Assembly (NCBI RefSeq): GCF_900105475.1
Contig: NZ_LT629777.1
Coordinates: 4,340,001 to 4,404,000 of the forward strand
DNA: 64,000 bases
From: Pseudomonas asplenii
GTDB taxonomy: Bacteria > Pseudomonadota > Gammaproteobacteria > Pseudomonadales > Pseudomonadaceae
Direction: 5' to 3'
Program-made: the position numbers and the translations under genes
Notes under the pieces: model-generated
What the model saw: only the letters and a program-made list of their open reading frames with translations
Told to the model about the DNA's origin: nothing
Database searches by the model: none
In this document: positions 19,678 to 30,400 of the stretch, piece by piece
How the letters are laid out: each line of letters begins with the position of its first letter
How positions within the stretch are numbered: the first letter of the stretch is position 1

Positions 19678-21672
19678 TCAACGGACCTTGAAACGTCCCA
19701 TCAACGCGCTGACGCGGTTGTTGGCTTCCAGCAGGCTACGGGTATTGGCGTCGGTGGCGTGACCGCTGTCCACCAATTGCGCGACCATCTCGCGGATCTG
19801 CACCATGCTGCGGTTGATCTCCTCGGACACCGCGCTTTGCTGTTCGGCGGCCGTGGCGATCTGCGTGCTCAGGCTGTTGATCTGGCTGACGGAACCGGCC
19901 ATTTCATCGAGTCCCGAGTTGACCCGGGCCGTGGCGTCGGCGGCGGACTGGCAACTGGCCTGGGTATTTTCCATGGCACTGACCGAGGACGTTACGCCCT
20001 GGGTCAGGCGGCTCAGCATTTCATTGATTTCCGAGGTGCTGGACTGGGTGCGGGCGGCGAGGGCGCGTACCTCGTCGGCGACCACCGCGAAGCCGCGGCC
20101 CTGCTCACCGGCCCGCGCCGCTTCGATGGCGGCGTTCAACGCGAGCAGGTTGGTCTGCCCGGCGATGGCGCCGATCACGCCGAGAGTCTCGGTGATGCGC
20201 TGGGCATCCTGCTGCATGCTTTCGACCTTTAGGGTGGCGCTGGAGACTTCATCGATCAGCGCGACGACGCTGTTGGAGGCCTCGCCGACCACCACGCGCG
20301 AACGGTCAGCGTGTTCGTTGGCACGTCGGGTGAAGGCGGCGGTCTCGGCGGCGTTGTGCGCGACGGTCTCTGCGGTACTGCTCATTTCGGTGATGGCGGT
20401 AACCGTCTGGTCGGTCTCGGAGGCATGACGGGCCAGGATCTGGTTGCTCTGGGCCGAGGTCTGCTGGAGCTTTTCCAGGCTGCCGGCCATGTCGCCGGTG
20501 GCCTGGGTGACTTCGCTGATCATGTTCTGCAGGTAGATGATGAAACGGTTCACCGAGTGCCCGATGGCGCCCAGTTCGTCCTCGGCCCGAATGGTGATGC
20601 GTCGGGTCAGGTCGGCATCGCCACTGGACAGGTCGTCGATGTTGGCCTTCAGCGTACGCATGCGTTGCACCAGCTTGCGGATGGCGTAGATCTGCAGCAG
20701 CACCAGCAGCACGATCATCGGCACTTGCAAGAGGCTCAGGGTGCTGAGCACATCATCGCGCTGGGCAGTGATCGACTTGGTCGGCAGGGCGGTGGCGAGG
20801 AACCACGGCGAGCCTTCGATGGGACGCATGAAGAAGGTGCTGGCGACGCCGCCGTTGTCGAACTCGACGCGTCGGTGGCCGCTGTCGTGCTCCTGCAGGC
20901 CGGCCTTGATCTGGGCGGCGAAGGGTGAATTGCCGGCCAGATCGTTGATGTTCTTCAGCACTACGGGGCTGCTGATATGGGTACTGTTGCTGATGATCTT
21001 GCCGTCGGCCTCGACGATCAGCATTTCGGCGCCCAGTTCCTTTTCCTTGAGGGCCACCAGGTCGTTGAAGAAGCCCAGGGTCACGTCGATGGTCGAGACG
21101 CCGTAGGGCACGCCGTTGCGCTGGATCGCCATGGCGCAGTTGGTCCGCGGTTCCTGGCTGGCATCGTCCTTGTAGGCCGCGGCCCAGGCACACTGGCCAC
21201 GGGGGGTGGCCATGCCGCCCTTGTACCAGGGTTGGTCGTAATAGTTGGGGGCCTCGGCGCTGTTCCAGAAGGTATTGACCTTCAACTGGCCGTTGGCATC
21301 GCGGTGCCAGAAGGTGCTGTGCTTGTTTTGCCCCGGCGTGCGTTGACCGGGCAGAGGCCAGATGCCGCCGCCGAACACCTTGAGTTCGCCGTACTGGTCC
21401 ACCAGGCCGGGCAGGACCTTGTCGATGGCGTCGCTGTCGAGCAGGGGAATGGTTTGCGTGATGCTGCGTTGCTGGGCCTGAACCTTGTTCAGTTCGCCCT
21501 GGATCTGCTCCGCGACTTCGGCAATACGATTGAGTGCCACCTGCTCTTCGGTGTGGCGCAGCTTAGGCGCCACCAGTTGGCCGATACCGACTACGGTCAG
21601 TACGAACAACAGCAGAACGAACAGGACCAGAAACAGGGTGTAGCGGGCTTGAATCGTACGGAGCGCGGGCAT
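19678..21672 (-). CDS. Methyl-accepting chemotaxis protein with Cache-type sensor
   Basis: A 664-residue chemoreceptor. TM1 is [18 protein letters not shown] (~12-32); a ~280-residue periplasmic dCache-like domain follows ([33 protein letters not shown]), then TM2 near residues 305-325, HAMP ([16 protein letters not shown]) and the signalling domain with the conserved hairpin [20 protein letters not shown] then [16 protein letters not shown]. It transmits ligand binding to CheA/CheW. The Cache layout with TSTIDVT-like and DDASQEPRT motifs suggests a small ligand such as an amino acid, but this cannot be assigned from sequence. No CheW-pentapeptide tail is seen at its C-terminus. Confidence 0.95.
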   Translation of the reverse strand: MPALRTIQARYTLFLVLFVLLLFVLTVVGIGQLVAPKLRHTEEQVALNRIAEVAEQIQGELNKVQAQQRSITQTIPLLDSDAIDKVLPGLVDQYGELKVFGGGIWPLPGQRTPGQNKHSTFWHRDANGQLKVNTFWNSAEAPNYYDQPWYKGGMATPRGQCAWAAAYKDDASQEPRTNCAMAIQRNGVPYGVSTIDVTLGFFNDLVALKEKELGAEMLIVEADGKIISNSTHISSPVVLKNINDLAGNSPFAAQIKAGLQEHDSGHRRVEFDNGGVASTFFMRPIEGSPWFLATALPTKSITAQRDDVLSTLSLLQVPMIVLLVLLQIYAIRKLVQRMRTLKANIDDLSSGDADLTRRITIRAEDELGAIGHSVNRFIIYLQNMISEVTQATGDMAGSLEKLQQTSAQSNQILARHASETDQTVTAITEMSSTAETVAHNAAETAAFTRRANEHADRSRVVVGEASNSVVALIDEVSSATLKVESMQQDAQRITETLGVIGAIAGQTNLLALNAAIEAARAGEQGRGFAVVADEVRALAARTQSSTSEINEMLSRLTQGVTSSVSAMENTQASCQSAADATARVNSGLDEMAGSVSQINSLSTQIATAAEQQSAVSEEINRSMVQIREMVAQLVDSGHATDANTRSLLEANNRVSALMGRFKVR

Positions 21673-21833
21673 AGGACCTGTCCTTACAAAGCGGTTTTTG
21701 TTGTTCGTGAGCTTTTCAGGGTTGCGACAGGTTATCGGCTTTGTTTGGCGAGTCTTTAGGTACGAACGTACATAAATAGGAAATCAGCGTTGAAACTGAT
21801 CTGCACGGAGGCCATCTTTGTGTAATGAAATGT

Positions 21834-21887
21834 AGATACATTGTATCTTGATTGGAATATTGACTAAGATTCCACCTTTCATACCTA
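21834..21887 (+). promoter_or_regulatory. Putative promoter with palindromic operator before the 174-residue gene
   Basis: AGATACA-T-TGTATCT is a perfect 7-bp dyad at 21834-21848. Twelve bases downstream lies TTGACT (21860-21865), 16 bases before TACCTA (21882-21887), a plausible sigma-70 type -35/-10 pair. A second dyad, GTACG-AA-CGTAC, is at 21760-21771. The layout fits an operator just upstream of the promoter of the small ORF and the 174-residue gene. Confidence 0.45.
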
Positions 21888-21904
21888 ACACAGGGACGTT
21901 TCCT

Positions 21905-21976
21905 ATGGCTGCCTCACCAGCACGTCAAGCGCAGCAGCAGCTTTCCACCCATCTGGGCCAGGGAGTCAGCGCATGA
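21905..21976 (+). CDS. Possible 23-residue leader ORF
   Basis: ATG at 21905 follows CAGGGA with 8 bases of spacing and opens a 23-codon frame, MAASPARQAQQQLSTHLG and five more residues, ending in TGA that overlaps the ATG of the next gene (ATGA). It is polar and Gln-rich with no export signal. It could be a small coupled protein, a translational leader, or the misplaced start of the next gene after a frameshift. Confidence 0.4.
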   Translation: MAASPARQAQQQLSTHLGQGVSA

Positions 21977-22497
21977 GCATGGGATCGGTAGGGGCCTGGG
22001 CCTCGGCAGCGGGGCTGAAGATTTTCCTCAAGGATGGTGCTCCCGCCCAGCAATCGAAGATCAAGAGCGAAAAGGCGCAGCAAATCCTGCGTACGGTCGG
22101 CAAGGATCCCCTGGCCCTCGACACCGGGAAGATGGCGGCCGCCAAGATGCGCTCGAAGTTCAAGGACTTCAATCCGGAGCAGGTCAGCCCGGCGCAATTG
22201 GGGAAAATCAGTACCTTCCTCAAGGATAACGGTTTGATCGACACCTTTACCTCCAGCCTGTTGCTTAACGCCGGCGAAGAGTTCGACAAGTTCGGGGTTC
22301 AGAAGAATACCGACGACAAGTTCAACGCCCTGGAGTATTTCGCGACTCAGATCGCCACGATCCAGGATCGCGCCATGAATCGGGATGTGTACTCCAACTA
22401 CATGGTTCCGGCGTACAAGAAGGCTCTCAACGTTCTGCAGAACCTGCAGCAATTCGGCAGCACCGGTGCTGCCGTGACGGTTAATACCAAAGCCTGA
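21973..22497 (+). CDS. Unrecognised 174-residue protein upstream of the TPS locus
   Basis: The 174-residue product was not recognised. It is predicted soluble and mainly helical, lysine- and phenylalanine-rich, with MGSVGAWASAAGLKIFLKDG at the start and a middle section (FNPEQVSPAQLGKISTFLKD) suggesting a small helical domain. No signal peptide, lipobox or membrane segment is visible. AGGGAG lies 7 bases before ATG and the start overlaps the stop of the 23-codon ORF. It precedes the TpsB gene by ~230 bases and is separated from it by a hairpin and a promoter, so it may be a separate unit. Confidence 0.75.
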   Translation: MSMGSVGAWASAAGLKIFLKDGAPAQQSKIKSEKAQQILRTVGKDPLALDTGKMAAAKMRSKFKDFNPEQVSPAQLGKISTFLKDNGLIDTFTSSLLLNAGEEFDKFGVQKNTDDKFNALEYFATQIATIQDRAMNRDVYSNYMVPAYKKALNVLQNLQQFGSTGAAVTVNTKA

Positions 22498-22511
22498 CAG
22501 GGCTTTGCGAA

Positions 22512-22539
22512 GGCATCCGCTCCCGCTGGGGCGGATGCC
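22512..22539 (+). terminator. Possible terminator hairpin
   Basis: GGCATCCGC and GCGGATGCC form a perfect 9-bp GC-rich stem with a 10-base loop, 14 bases after the stop of the 174-residue gene. The following sequence (CGCTGTTGTG) has only a weak T content, so termination may be inefficient. Confidence 0.45.
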
Positions 22540-22647
22540 CGCTGTTGTGTGTTTCGCCCCTCCTGCCTGATTCCTCTCCGCGCTCCTCCGGCTGTGCGAT
22601 GGCTGCACCGGTCATCCCTGATTCGTGAATGTGTCGAAAAACAAATA

Positions 22648-22690
22648 AAATGTTACATTTATTGACGTCAGGGATGCGTCAATTTACCAT
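22648..22690 (+). promoter_or_regulatory. Putative tpsB promoter with adjacent palindrome
   Basis: TTGACG at 22662-22667 and TACCAT at 22685-22690 are spaced by 17 bases, a fair sigma-70 promoter for the TpsB gene. Immediately upstream, AAATGT-T-ACATTT (22648-22660) is a perfect dyad abutting the -35 element, a position typical of activator sites or AT-rich UP-like sequence. Confidence 0.45.
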
Positions 22691-22729
22691 CGCGCCATTA
22701 TTTTGATGTCAAATTTCGAGGGATCGAAC

Positions 22730-24445
22730 ATGTCTCCACTCGCCTTCGGGACGAGGTTGTGCGTTGCGCTGCTGTGTGTTTCTGCTCTGAATACCACCCA
22801 CGCCGCTCCTGTTGATAATACTCCGGGTATCACCGACCTGATCCGCGATCGCCAGGATCGCCTCCTCGAAGAACAGCGCCGTCGTCTCGAAGAACTCAAG
22901 GACCTGCCCGGCAAGGCCGCCGCACCGGTAGCGCCTCAGGCGCCGGTCGACAGCCGCTGCTTCCCGATCAAAACCATTGACCTGCAGGGCGCGAACTCGC
23001 TCTCCACGGGCGAGCGTGAGCGCTTGCTCAAGCCTTATATAGGCCAGTGCCTCGGTGTGCCGCAGCTCAACGAGCTGCTCAAGGTCATCACCGACCGCTA
23101 TATAGAGAAGGGGCTGGTGACCAGCCGTGCATATCTGCCGCAACAGGACCTGTCCAGTGGCAACCTGAAAGTACTGGTGGTCGAGGGCAAGCTCGAAGGA
23201 CTCAAGGGCGCCGATGGCAGCGGCCTTGGCGAGCGTGAGCTGGCGATGAGCTTTCCGGGCAAAGAGGGCGATCTGCTGAACTTGCGTGAGATCGAGCAAA
23301 TGGTCGATCAGTTGAACCGTTTGCCGTCGAATCAGGCGCAGATGGAGCTGGCACCGGGCAAGGAAGTGGGTGGCAGCGAAGTATTGGTCAAGAACAACCC
23401 ACAGAAACCCTGGCGTGCAGGCCTTTCGTACAGCAACGAAGGCCAGCGCAGCACCGGTCTGCAGCAGGCGGGTACGACCTTTGATTGGGACAACCCACTG
23501 GGCCTGGCCGACCAGTTCTCCCTGCGTGCCGGTCATGACGTGGTGGGCGATACGACGAAAAATTCGCGTAACGCGATGCTCTATTACAACCTGCCGTTCG
23601 GCTGGTGGAATCTCAGCTACACCTACAGTGAAAGCGAGTACCGCTCTCTGGCCCAGGCCAGTGGTTTCGATTTCAAGCAGACCGGCGACAGCCAGAACCA
23701 CCAACTGAAACTGGAGCGGGTGATCTACCGCGACGCGATGAGCAAGACCTCGCTCAACACCGGCGTGTCCTACCTGCGCACCAACAACTTTATCGAAGAC
23801 AGCAAGCTGGCGGTCAGCAGCAACCGCATCAGCGAGGCGCAGTTCGGCATCAACCATGGCCGGCGGATCGGCGGCGCGTTCGTCAACGTCGACCTGGGCA
23901 TGCAGGATGGCATCGGTGCTTTCGACGCGCAGGGCAATCATGACCTCAAGCCGGGCCAGGCCAATGCCCGCTACCGCAAATACACCGCCACCGTCAGCTA
24001 CCTGCAGCCGTTCAAGCTGTGGGGGGAGTCCTTCAGCTTCAGCAGCCTGATGACGGGTCAGCGCAGCGAAGACGTGCTGTTCAGCCCGCAACGCATGAGC
24101 CTGGGCGGGCAGTCGTCGATTCGTGGCTACAAGGATCAGAGCCTGGCCGGGGACAGTGGCGGCTACTGGCGCAACGACCTGCGCTGGAGCCGGCCGATGA
24201 CCCTGGACTGGATGCGGCCGGTGTTCGCCGAATATGGCACCAGTCTCGGTTATGACCAGGGCGTGATTCGTCGCGACCGCTATAACGCCGAGCAACATGG
24301 GCGCATGACCAGCGACTCGCTGGAACTGTTCGCCCGCGGCCCGCATATGGCGGCGACGGTGACCTTCGCCCACTCCCTGGAACGGCCGGCACCGATCACC
24401 GAGCGTGAGGCGCCGGTCTACTTCCGTCTGGACTTCTTTCTTTAA
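22730..24445 (+). CDS. TpsB outer-membrane transporter (FhaC/ShlB/HecB family)
   Basis: A 571-residue two-partner secretion transporter. Residues 1-26 are a signal peptide ending THAA. A charged helix (RDRQDRLLEEQRRRLEELK, ~38-60) is the plug helix, then POTRA domains (CFPIKTIDLQGANSLS; GLVTSRAYLPQQDLSSGNLKVLVVEGKLE), then a 16-strand barrel with LQQAGTTFDWDNPLGLADQF, the conserved LGGQSSIRGYKDQSLAGDSG motif (VRGY/F family loop) and a terminal Phe-containing strand YFRLDFFL. It should export the adjacent TpsA protein across the outer membrane. The ATG at 22730 has GAGGGA upstream, better than the earlier ATG codons. It ends 32 bases before tpsA. Confidence 0.95.
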   Translation: MSPLAFGTRLCVALLCVSALNTTHAAPVDNTPGITDLIRDRQDRLLEEQRRRLEELKDLPGKAAAPVAPQAPVDSRCFPIKTIDLQGANSLSTGERERLLKPYIGQCLGVPQLNELLKVITDRYIEKGLVTSRAYLPQQDLSSGNLKVLVVEGKLEGLKGADGSGLGERELAMSFPGKEGDLLNLREIEQMVDQLNRLPSNQAQMELAPGKEVGGSEVLVKNNPQKPWRAGLSYSNEGQRSTGLQQAGTTFDWDNPLGLADQFSLRAGHDVVGDTTKNSRNAMLYYNLPFGWWNLSYTYSESEYRSLAQASGFDFKQTGDSQNHQLKLERVIYRDAMSKTSLNTGVSYLRTNNFIEDSKLAVSSNRISEAQFGINHGRRIGGAFVNVDLGMQDGIGAFDAQGNHDLKPGQANARYRKYTATVSYLQPFKLWGESFSFSSLMTGQRSEDVLFSPQRMSLGGQSSIRGYKDQSLAGDSGGYWRNDLRWSRPMTLDWMRPVFAEYGTSLGYDQGVIRRDRYNAEQHGRMTSDSLELFARGPHMAATVTFAHSLERPAPITEREAPVYFRLDFFL

Positions 24446-24477
24446 ATTCTGCTTTATCTGATTCGAGATTTTTTGAC

Positions 24478-27400
24478 ATGGACGTTCGCCAGTTCGCTTT
24501 CCTTGCGGGTCAACCTTCTTCGGCCCTGAAAAACCGTGACCAGTTCCTCTGCTTGCCGAAGCGCGGGATAGCCTTCCTGCTGGTCAACGTCATGTTCTGG
24601 CAGCCGCTGTGGGCCCAGGCCGATGGCATCGTGGTCAGTGCGCCGGGGACCACGCTGGGTCAGGCAGGTAATGGTGTGCCCATCGTCAATATCGCCGCAC
24701 CGAATGCCAATGGGCTGTCGCATAACCAGTTCCACGACTACAACGTCGGCAGCCAGGGCGTCATTCTCAACAACGCCACCGGCCGCACCCAGTCCACGCA
24801 GTTGGGCGGGATCATTCTCGGCAACAGCAATCTCAACGGGCGTGCCGCGTCTACTATCCTCAACGAGGTCAACGGCGGCAGCCCGAGCCAGTTGCGCGGC
24901 TACACCGAAGTGGCGGGGCAGTCGGCCCATGTGATCGTCGCCAACCCGTATGGCATCAGTTGCAATGGTTGCGGCTTCATCAATACCCCGCGGGTTACCC
25001 TCAGCACTGGCAAGGCGGTCATTGAAAATGGCCGGGTCGACCACTTCCAGGTGGACGGCGGTTTCATCGACATCGACGGCGCGGGCTTCAAGGCCGGCAC
25101 GGTCGAGCAGTTCGACCTGATTACCCGCAGTGCCAGGATCAACGCCGAGATCTACGCCAAGAAGCTCAATGTCATCACCGGCCGCAATGATGTGAAGGCC
25201 GATGATCTTACTGCGGTGGCCCGGGCCGACGATGGCAGTGTGGCCCCGGAGCTGGCCATCGACAGCTCCGCCCTGGGCGGCATGTATGCCGGAGCGATTC
25301 GCCTGGTGGGCACAGAAAAAGGTGTTGGGGTGCGCCTGGCGGGCAACATGGCCACCAGCGCCGGCGATATCCAGATCGATGCCAATGGCAAGCTGACCAT
25401 GGCGCAGGCCATTGCCAGCGAGGCGGTCAAGGTCACGACCGAGAGCCTGGAGGCCAAGGGCGCGATCTACGCCGGCAGCGATCTCGATATCAAGACCCGC
25501 GGTGACCTGCAAAGCAGACAGAGCCTTGCGGCCCACGACGGTATCCGCCTGGAGAGCGGCGGCCAACTGGTCAACAGCGGCAGCATCGACGCCGGAGTAA
25601 ACCAGGACGGCAGCCGTAACATCGAGGGTGATGTGACACTACTGGGCAAGGCGGTCCAGAACACGGGCAAGGTGATCGCCAGCCGCAAGATCGACGCCAA
25701 GGCCGAGCAGACCCTGGACAACCGTGGCGGCCAGTTGGTGTCTGCCGAGACTGAGGTCCACGCGGCACGCATCGACAACCGTCTGGGTCTGATTAACGCC
25801 AGTAGCGGCATTGCCAAGGTGCATGCCGAGGAACAACTCGACAACAGTGACGGTAAACTGCTCGCCGGTACTGATCTGCTGCTGACGGGGGGGGAGATCC
25901 TCAACCGCAATGGCGCACTGATCGCCAACAGCCTGACCGCCGAGATCCTGAGCCTCGACAACAGCCTCAAGGGTCGCGTCAGTGCCGAGTCCGGCACGCT
26001 CAAGATCACCAGCCGACAGGACCTGAACAACCAGGGGGGGCGCCTGCAGTCCACCATCGGAGCGGTCGAGGTGACTACGGCGAATCTCGACAACCGTGAC
26101 GGTGTCATGGTGGGCGAGCAGGTTCAGGTCTTGGCCGACAAAGGCCGGATCGACAACCGCAATGGCCAGGTGCTGGCCCGCAGGATCGAGCTGCTCGCAG
26201 AGGAAATCGACAACCGAGAACAAGGCAAGGTACTGGCAGGCAGCGAAGGGCTCAAGCTGACCGCCGACCGGGTGCTGAACCAGCAGGGCACCTTGCTCGC
26301 CGAGGGCAGCCAGGTCTCGCTGTTGCTGAACAAGGGCTTGCTGAACAACCAGGGTGGCAGCATCAAGGGCTCGGATATCCAGCTGATTGCCGGGGACTTG
26401 GACAACCGCGCCCTCAATGGGCAGTTGGGCCTGGTCGCGAGCCTCAAGGGCAACCTCGAACTGACCGTGGACCGCGTCCTCAACCAGGAGGGGCTGGTCG
26501 AGTCCGCGGGTAACCTGACCGTCGATGGCGATAGTCTCGACAATAGCAGCGGCGGCCAGTTGCGCGCGCTCAAGGGCGACGCCAGCCATATCGCGCTCAC
26601 CGGCGAACTGAACAATCAGGCGGGTTCGATCGTGGTCGGTGGTACCACCTTCGGCCTTACTGCCGCATCGCTGAACAACAATGGCGGCCGTATCGAACAC
26701 GGCGGCCAGGGACTGTTCACCCTCGGCATCGCCAGCCTGCGCGGTAGCCAGGGCCGCATGACCGGACTGGGCGCCGGCGACTGGAAGATCGGCAACGTGG
26801 ATGGCGTTGGCACCTGGCAGCTCAATGGTGGGCTGAGCTACACCAGTATCCAGGCCCTGACGCTTGCGACCGGCGAGCGGATCGCCAGCGCCGGTGCGCT
26901 GAAGTTCGACGTTGCCAGCCTGAGCAACGCCGGCGAGTTGGTCAGCGACAACGACCTGACCCTAAAGCTTGCGGGAAACCTGACCAACAGCGGTGTGATT
27001 TCCTCCCTCAAGACGTTGGACATCAGTGCCGTCGACCTGAGCCAGACCGGTGGTCGGCTGGCGAGCGGCGGTGATACTCGTCTCACCCTGCAAGGCACCC
27101 TGGAAAACCTCGGCCGATTGGTGGCCGACCAGGCTCTGGCGATCAAGGCTGCACGGATCAACAACCATGGCACCCTCGGAGCGCTCGGCGCAGTCAATCT
27201 GACGGCAGTCAATGGCGTCTACAACGACAAGGACAGTCTACTGTTCAGCGGCGCCGACTTGCGCGTTCGCGGCGACAGCCTGAGCAACTTCTACGGTGAC
27301 ATCTACAGCAAGGGCGACCTCAGTTTCGCTGCGCTGGATGACAGCAAGGCGAGTATGTTCAGTAACCTCTCCGGCAGTGTCGAAAGCGAAGGTAACATCG

Positions 27401-30400
27401 ATCTCAAGGCCGGCGAGCTGACCAACGCCAAGGCCGAGTTCGAGATGAGCAAGGGCGGGGCGGTCTCCGGTAGCCTGTCCTGGGTCTGTGGTCAGCACTG
27501 TGGCGGGCATGACTCGTTCAAGCGTGGCACCATCACCATCACTAAGGTCTTCAACGAACAGGCGATCAAGGACTCGGCGGCAGCGCGCCTGGTGGCAGGC
27601 AAGAGCTTCACGGCCCAGGCGGACAAGATAGAGAACCGCTACAGCCTGATGGCGGCCAACGGCGACCTGACCCTGACGGCAGGCAGCCTGCTCAACCAGG
27701 GCGCGGTATCGCGTTCCGGGCGCAATGTCATTCAGATCGGTACTCCGGGCAGGATCGATACCGATTACTGGGATCAGATGGAGTCCTATGACGTGCCGGC
27801 TTTTAACGCCGCCGTCGCCGCCGGCCATTTCGACGAGGCTCGTTTCAACGAGCTGATCAGCCGCTCCTCCGATGGTCGTTTCAGCCTGATGAGCGATGTC
27901 ACCACCTGGAGCGCGGATGGCAACACCGTCTACGCCGCCACCATCCAGGCGGGCGGCAAGGTCAGCCTGAACGTCGCCCAGAATATCCAGAACGGCAGCC
28001 TGGTGGACAACACTCTGGCGCAGTTGACGGGCAGCATGGGCGATAACCAGTTAGGCGCGAAAGTCGGCGGTATCGACATCGCAGTCAACGCAAGCAGCCC
28101 TCCGTCCCAGGCGCCGAAAGATGTGACACGGGTCGAGCATGTGGCCGCAGACGGCAGCGTCGAAGTCAGCTTCGTACCAGCCGACTTCAGTGGTTCGCCG
28201 TTCGTGTCCGTCGACCCGACGGCGCTGCCGACGTTCCGCTTGCCCCAGGGCGACTACGGCCTGTTCACCCAAAGTCGTAATCCCAAGGGCCAGTACCTGA
28301 TCGAGACCAACCCGCAACTGACCGACCTGAAGAGCTTCTTCAGTTCGGACTACATGCTCGGGCAGTTGGGCTTCGACAGTCAGCAGGCCTGGCGCCGTCT
28401 TGGCGACGGCGGTTATGAAACCCGCCTGATCAGCGATGCGGTGTTCGCCCAGACCGGCCAGCGTTTCCTGGCCAATGGCCTGACCAGCGAGTACGACCAG
28501 TTCCGCTACCTCATGGACAATGGTATCGCCTCAAAGGACCAGCTCAATCTGACCGTCGGCGTCGGCCTGACTTCGGCCCAGGTGGCGTCGTTGACCCACG
28601 ATATCGTCTGGATGGAAGAGCGCCAGGTACAGGGAGAGAAAGTCCTGGTGCCGGTGCTGTACCTGGCCAAGGTCGACTCCCGCGACATTCGTGGCGGCAG
28701 TCTGGTCCAGGGCCGTGATATCAGCGTGATCGCCGGCAATAACCTGGTTAGCGTCGGCACCCTGCGCGCCAGCAACGACGTCAGCGTGATCGCCGGTGAA
28801 AGCGTCTACAACGGCGGTCTGATGGAAGCGGGTCAGCACTTCTCGATGATGGCCCAGGACAGCATTCGCAATGCCATGGCCGGTGACATCCGTGGCAACC
28901 AGGTCAGCCTGACGGCGCTGAACGGTGACATCGTCAACGATCGTACCGCCATCCTGGTCAGCGACGGCAATGGCCATCGCACCATTCTCGATGACGGCGG
29001 CCATATCTCGGCGACCAGCAGCCTGAGCATGATTGCCGGGCAGGACCTGACCAACAAGAGCCAGATCAGCAGCGGCGGCGACGCGACGCTGAAGGCCGGT
29101 CGCGACATCAACCTGCTGGCGGTGACCGACAGCAGCGAGACTCACATCATCAAGAACGGTGGGCACAAGAACACCGTGACCACCCACGTCAAGAACCTTG
29201 GCTCCGGCGTCAGCGCCGAGGGCGATCTGGTGCTGGAGGCTGGGCAGGATATCAATGCAGTCGCCAGTACCGCCAAGGCCGGCAAGGACCTTGAAGTCAG
29301 CGCCGGTCGTGACCTGACCCTGGCCTCGGCTGAAGACGAGGACAGCGTCGACACCCGCAGCAAGAAGGGCAAGAAACGCATTCACGAGCTGGACAGCCAT
29401 ACCCAGCAGGTCGCGAGCGAGTTCACGGCCGGTGGCAACCTGACGGCGGTGGCCAAGCAGGATGTGACCCTGGTCGCCAGTCACCTCAAGTCGGGTGGCG
29501 ATGTGCTGGTGGATGCGGGGAACAACCTGCAACTGCTGGCAGCGCAGAATACCGACCACACCCTGTACGACATGAAGGAGAAGGGGGGCTTCGGCAACCT
29601 CAAGCTCAAGCACGACGAGGTGACCCAGGTCACCAATGTCGGCAGCCAGATCACCACCGGTGGCGACCTGACGCTCAAGAGCGGTGGCGACCAGCGCTAT
29701 CAGGTGGCGCAGTTGCAGAGTGGCAAGGACATCACCCTCGACAGTGGCGGTGCCATCGTTTTCGAAGGCGTGAAGGACCTGCACGACGAAAGCCATACCA
29801 AGACCAATAACAATTCGTTCTGGAACTCGGCAAAAGGCAAGGGCAACACCGACGAGACCCTTCGGCAGACCCAGATGGTCGCCGAGGGCAAGATCACCAT
29901 CAAGGCGGTCGAAGGCCTGAAGATCGACGTCAAGGAGGTCAACCAGCAGTCGGTCAGCCAGACCATCGACGCGATGGTCAAGGCCGATCCGAAGCTGGAA
30001 TGGCTCAAGGAGGCCGAGAAGCGCGGCGACGTCGACTGGCGGCAGGTGAAGGAGATTCACGAGTCCTTCAAGTACAACACCTCGGGGCTTGGGCCGGCTT
30101 CGCAGTTGATTATCGCGATTATCATGGCTGCGGTAGTCGGGCCGGCGGTGATGACCGCCATGGCCGGCAGCTCGCCGGTGTTGGTGGCGGGCGTGGCTGC
30201 GGTGTCGACCAGCGCAGCGACCAATGCTTCCACCAGTTTCATCAACAATGGCGGCAACCTGGGCGCGGTGTTCAAGGATGTAACCTCGTCCGATGCGATG
30301 AAGGGCTACGCCGTTTCGTTCGCGACCGCCGGGGTGACGCAGAGCCTTGGCTACAGCCCTGACAAGATCGGCTTCGACCTTCCGAGCGCGCAGACCGTTG

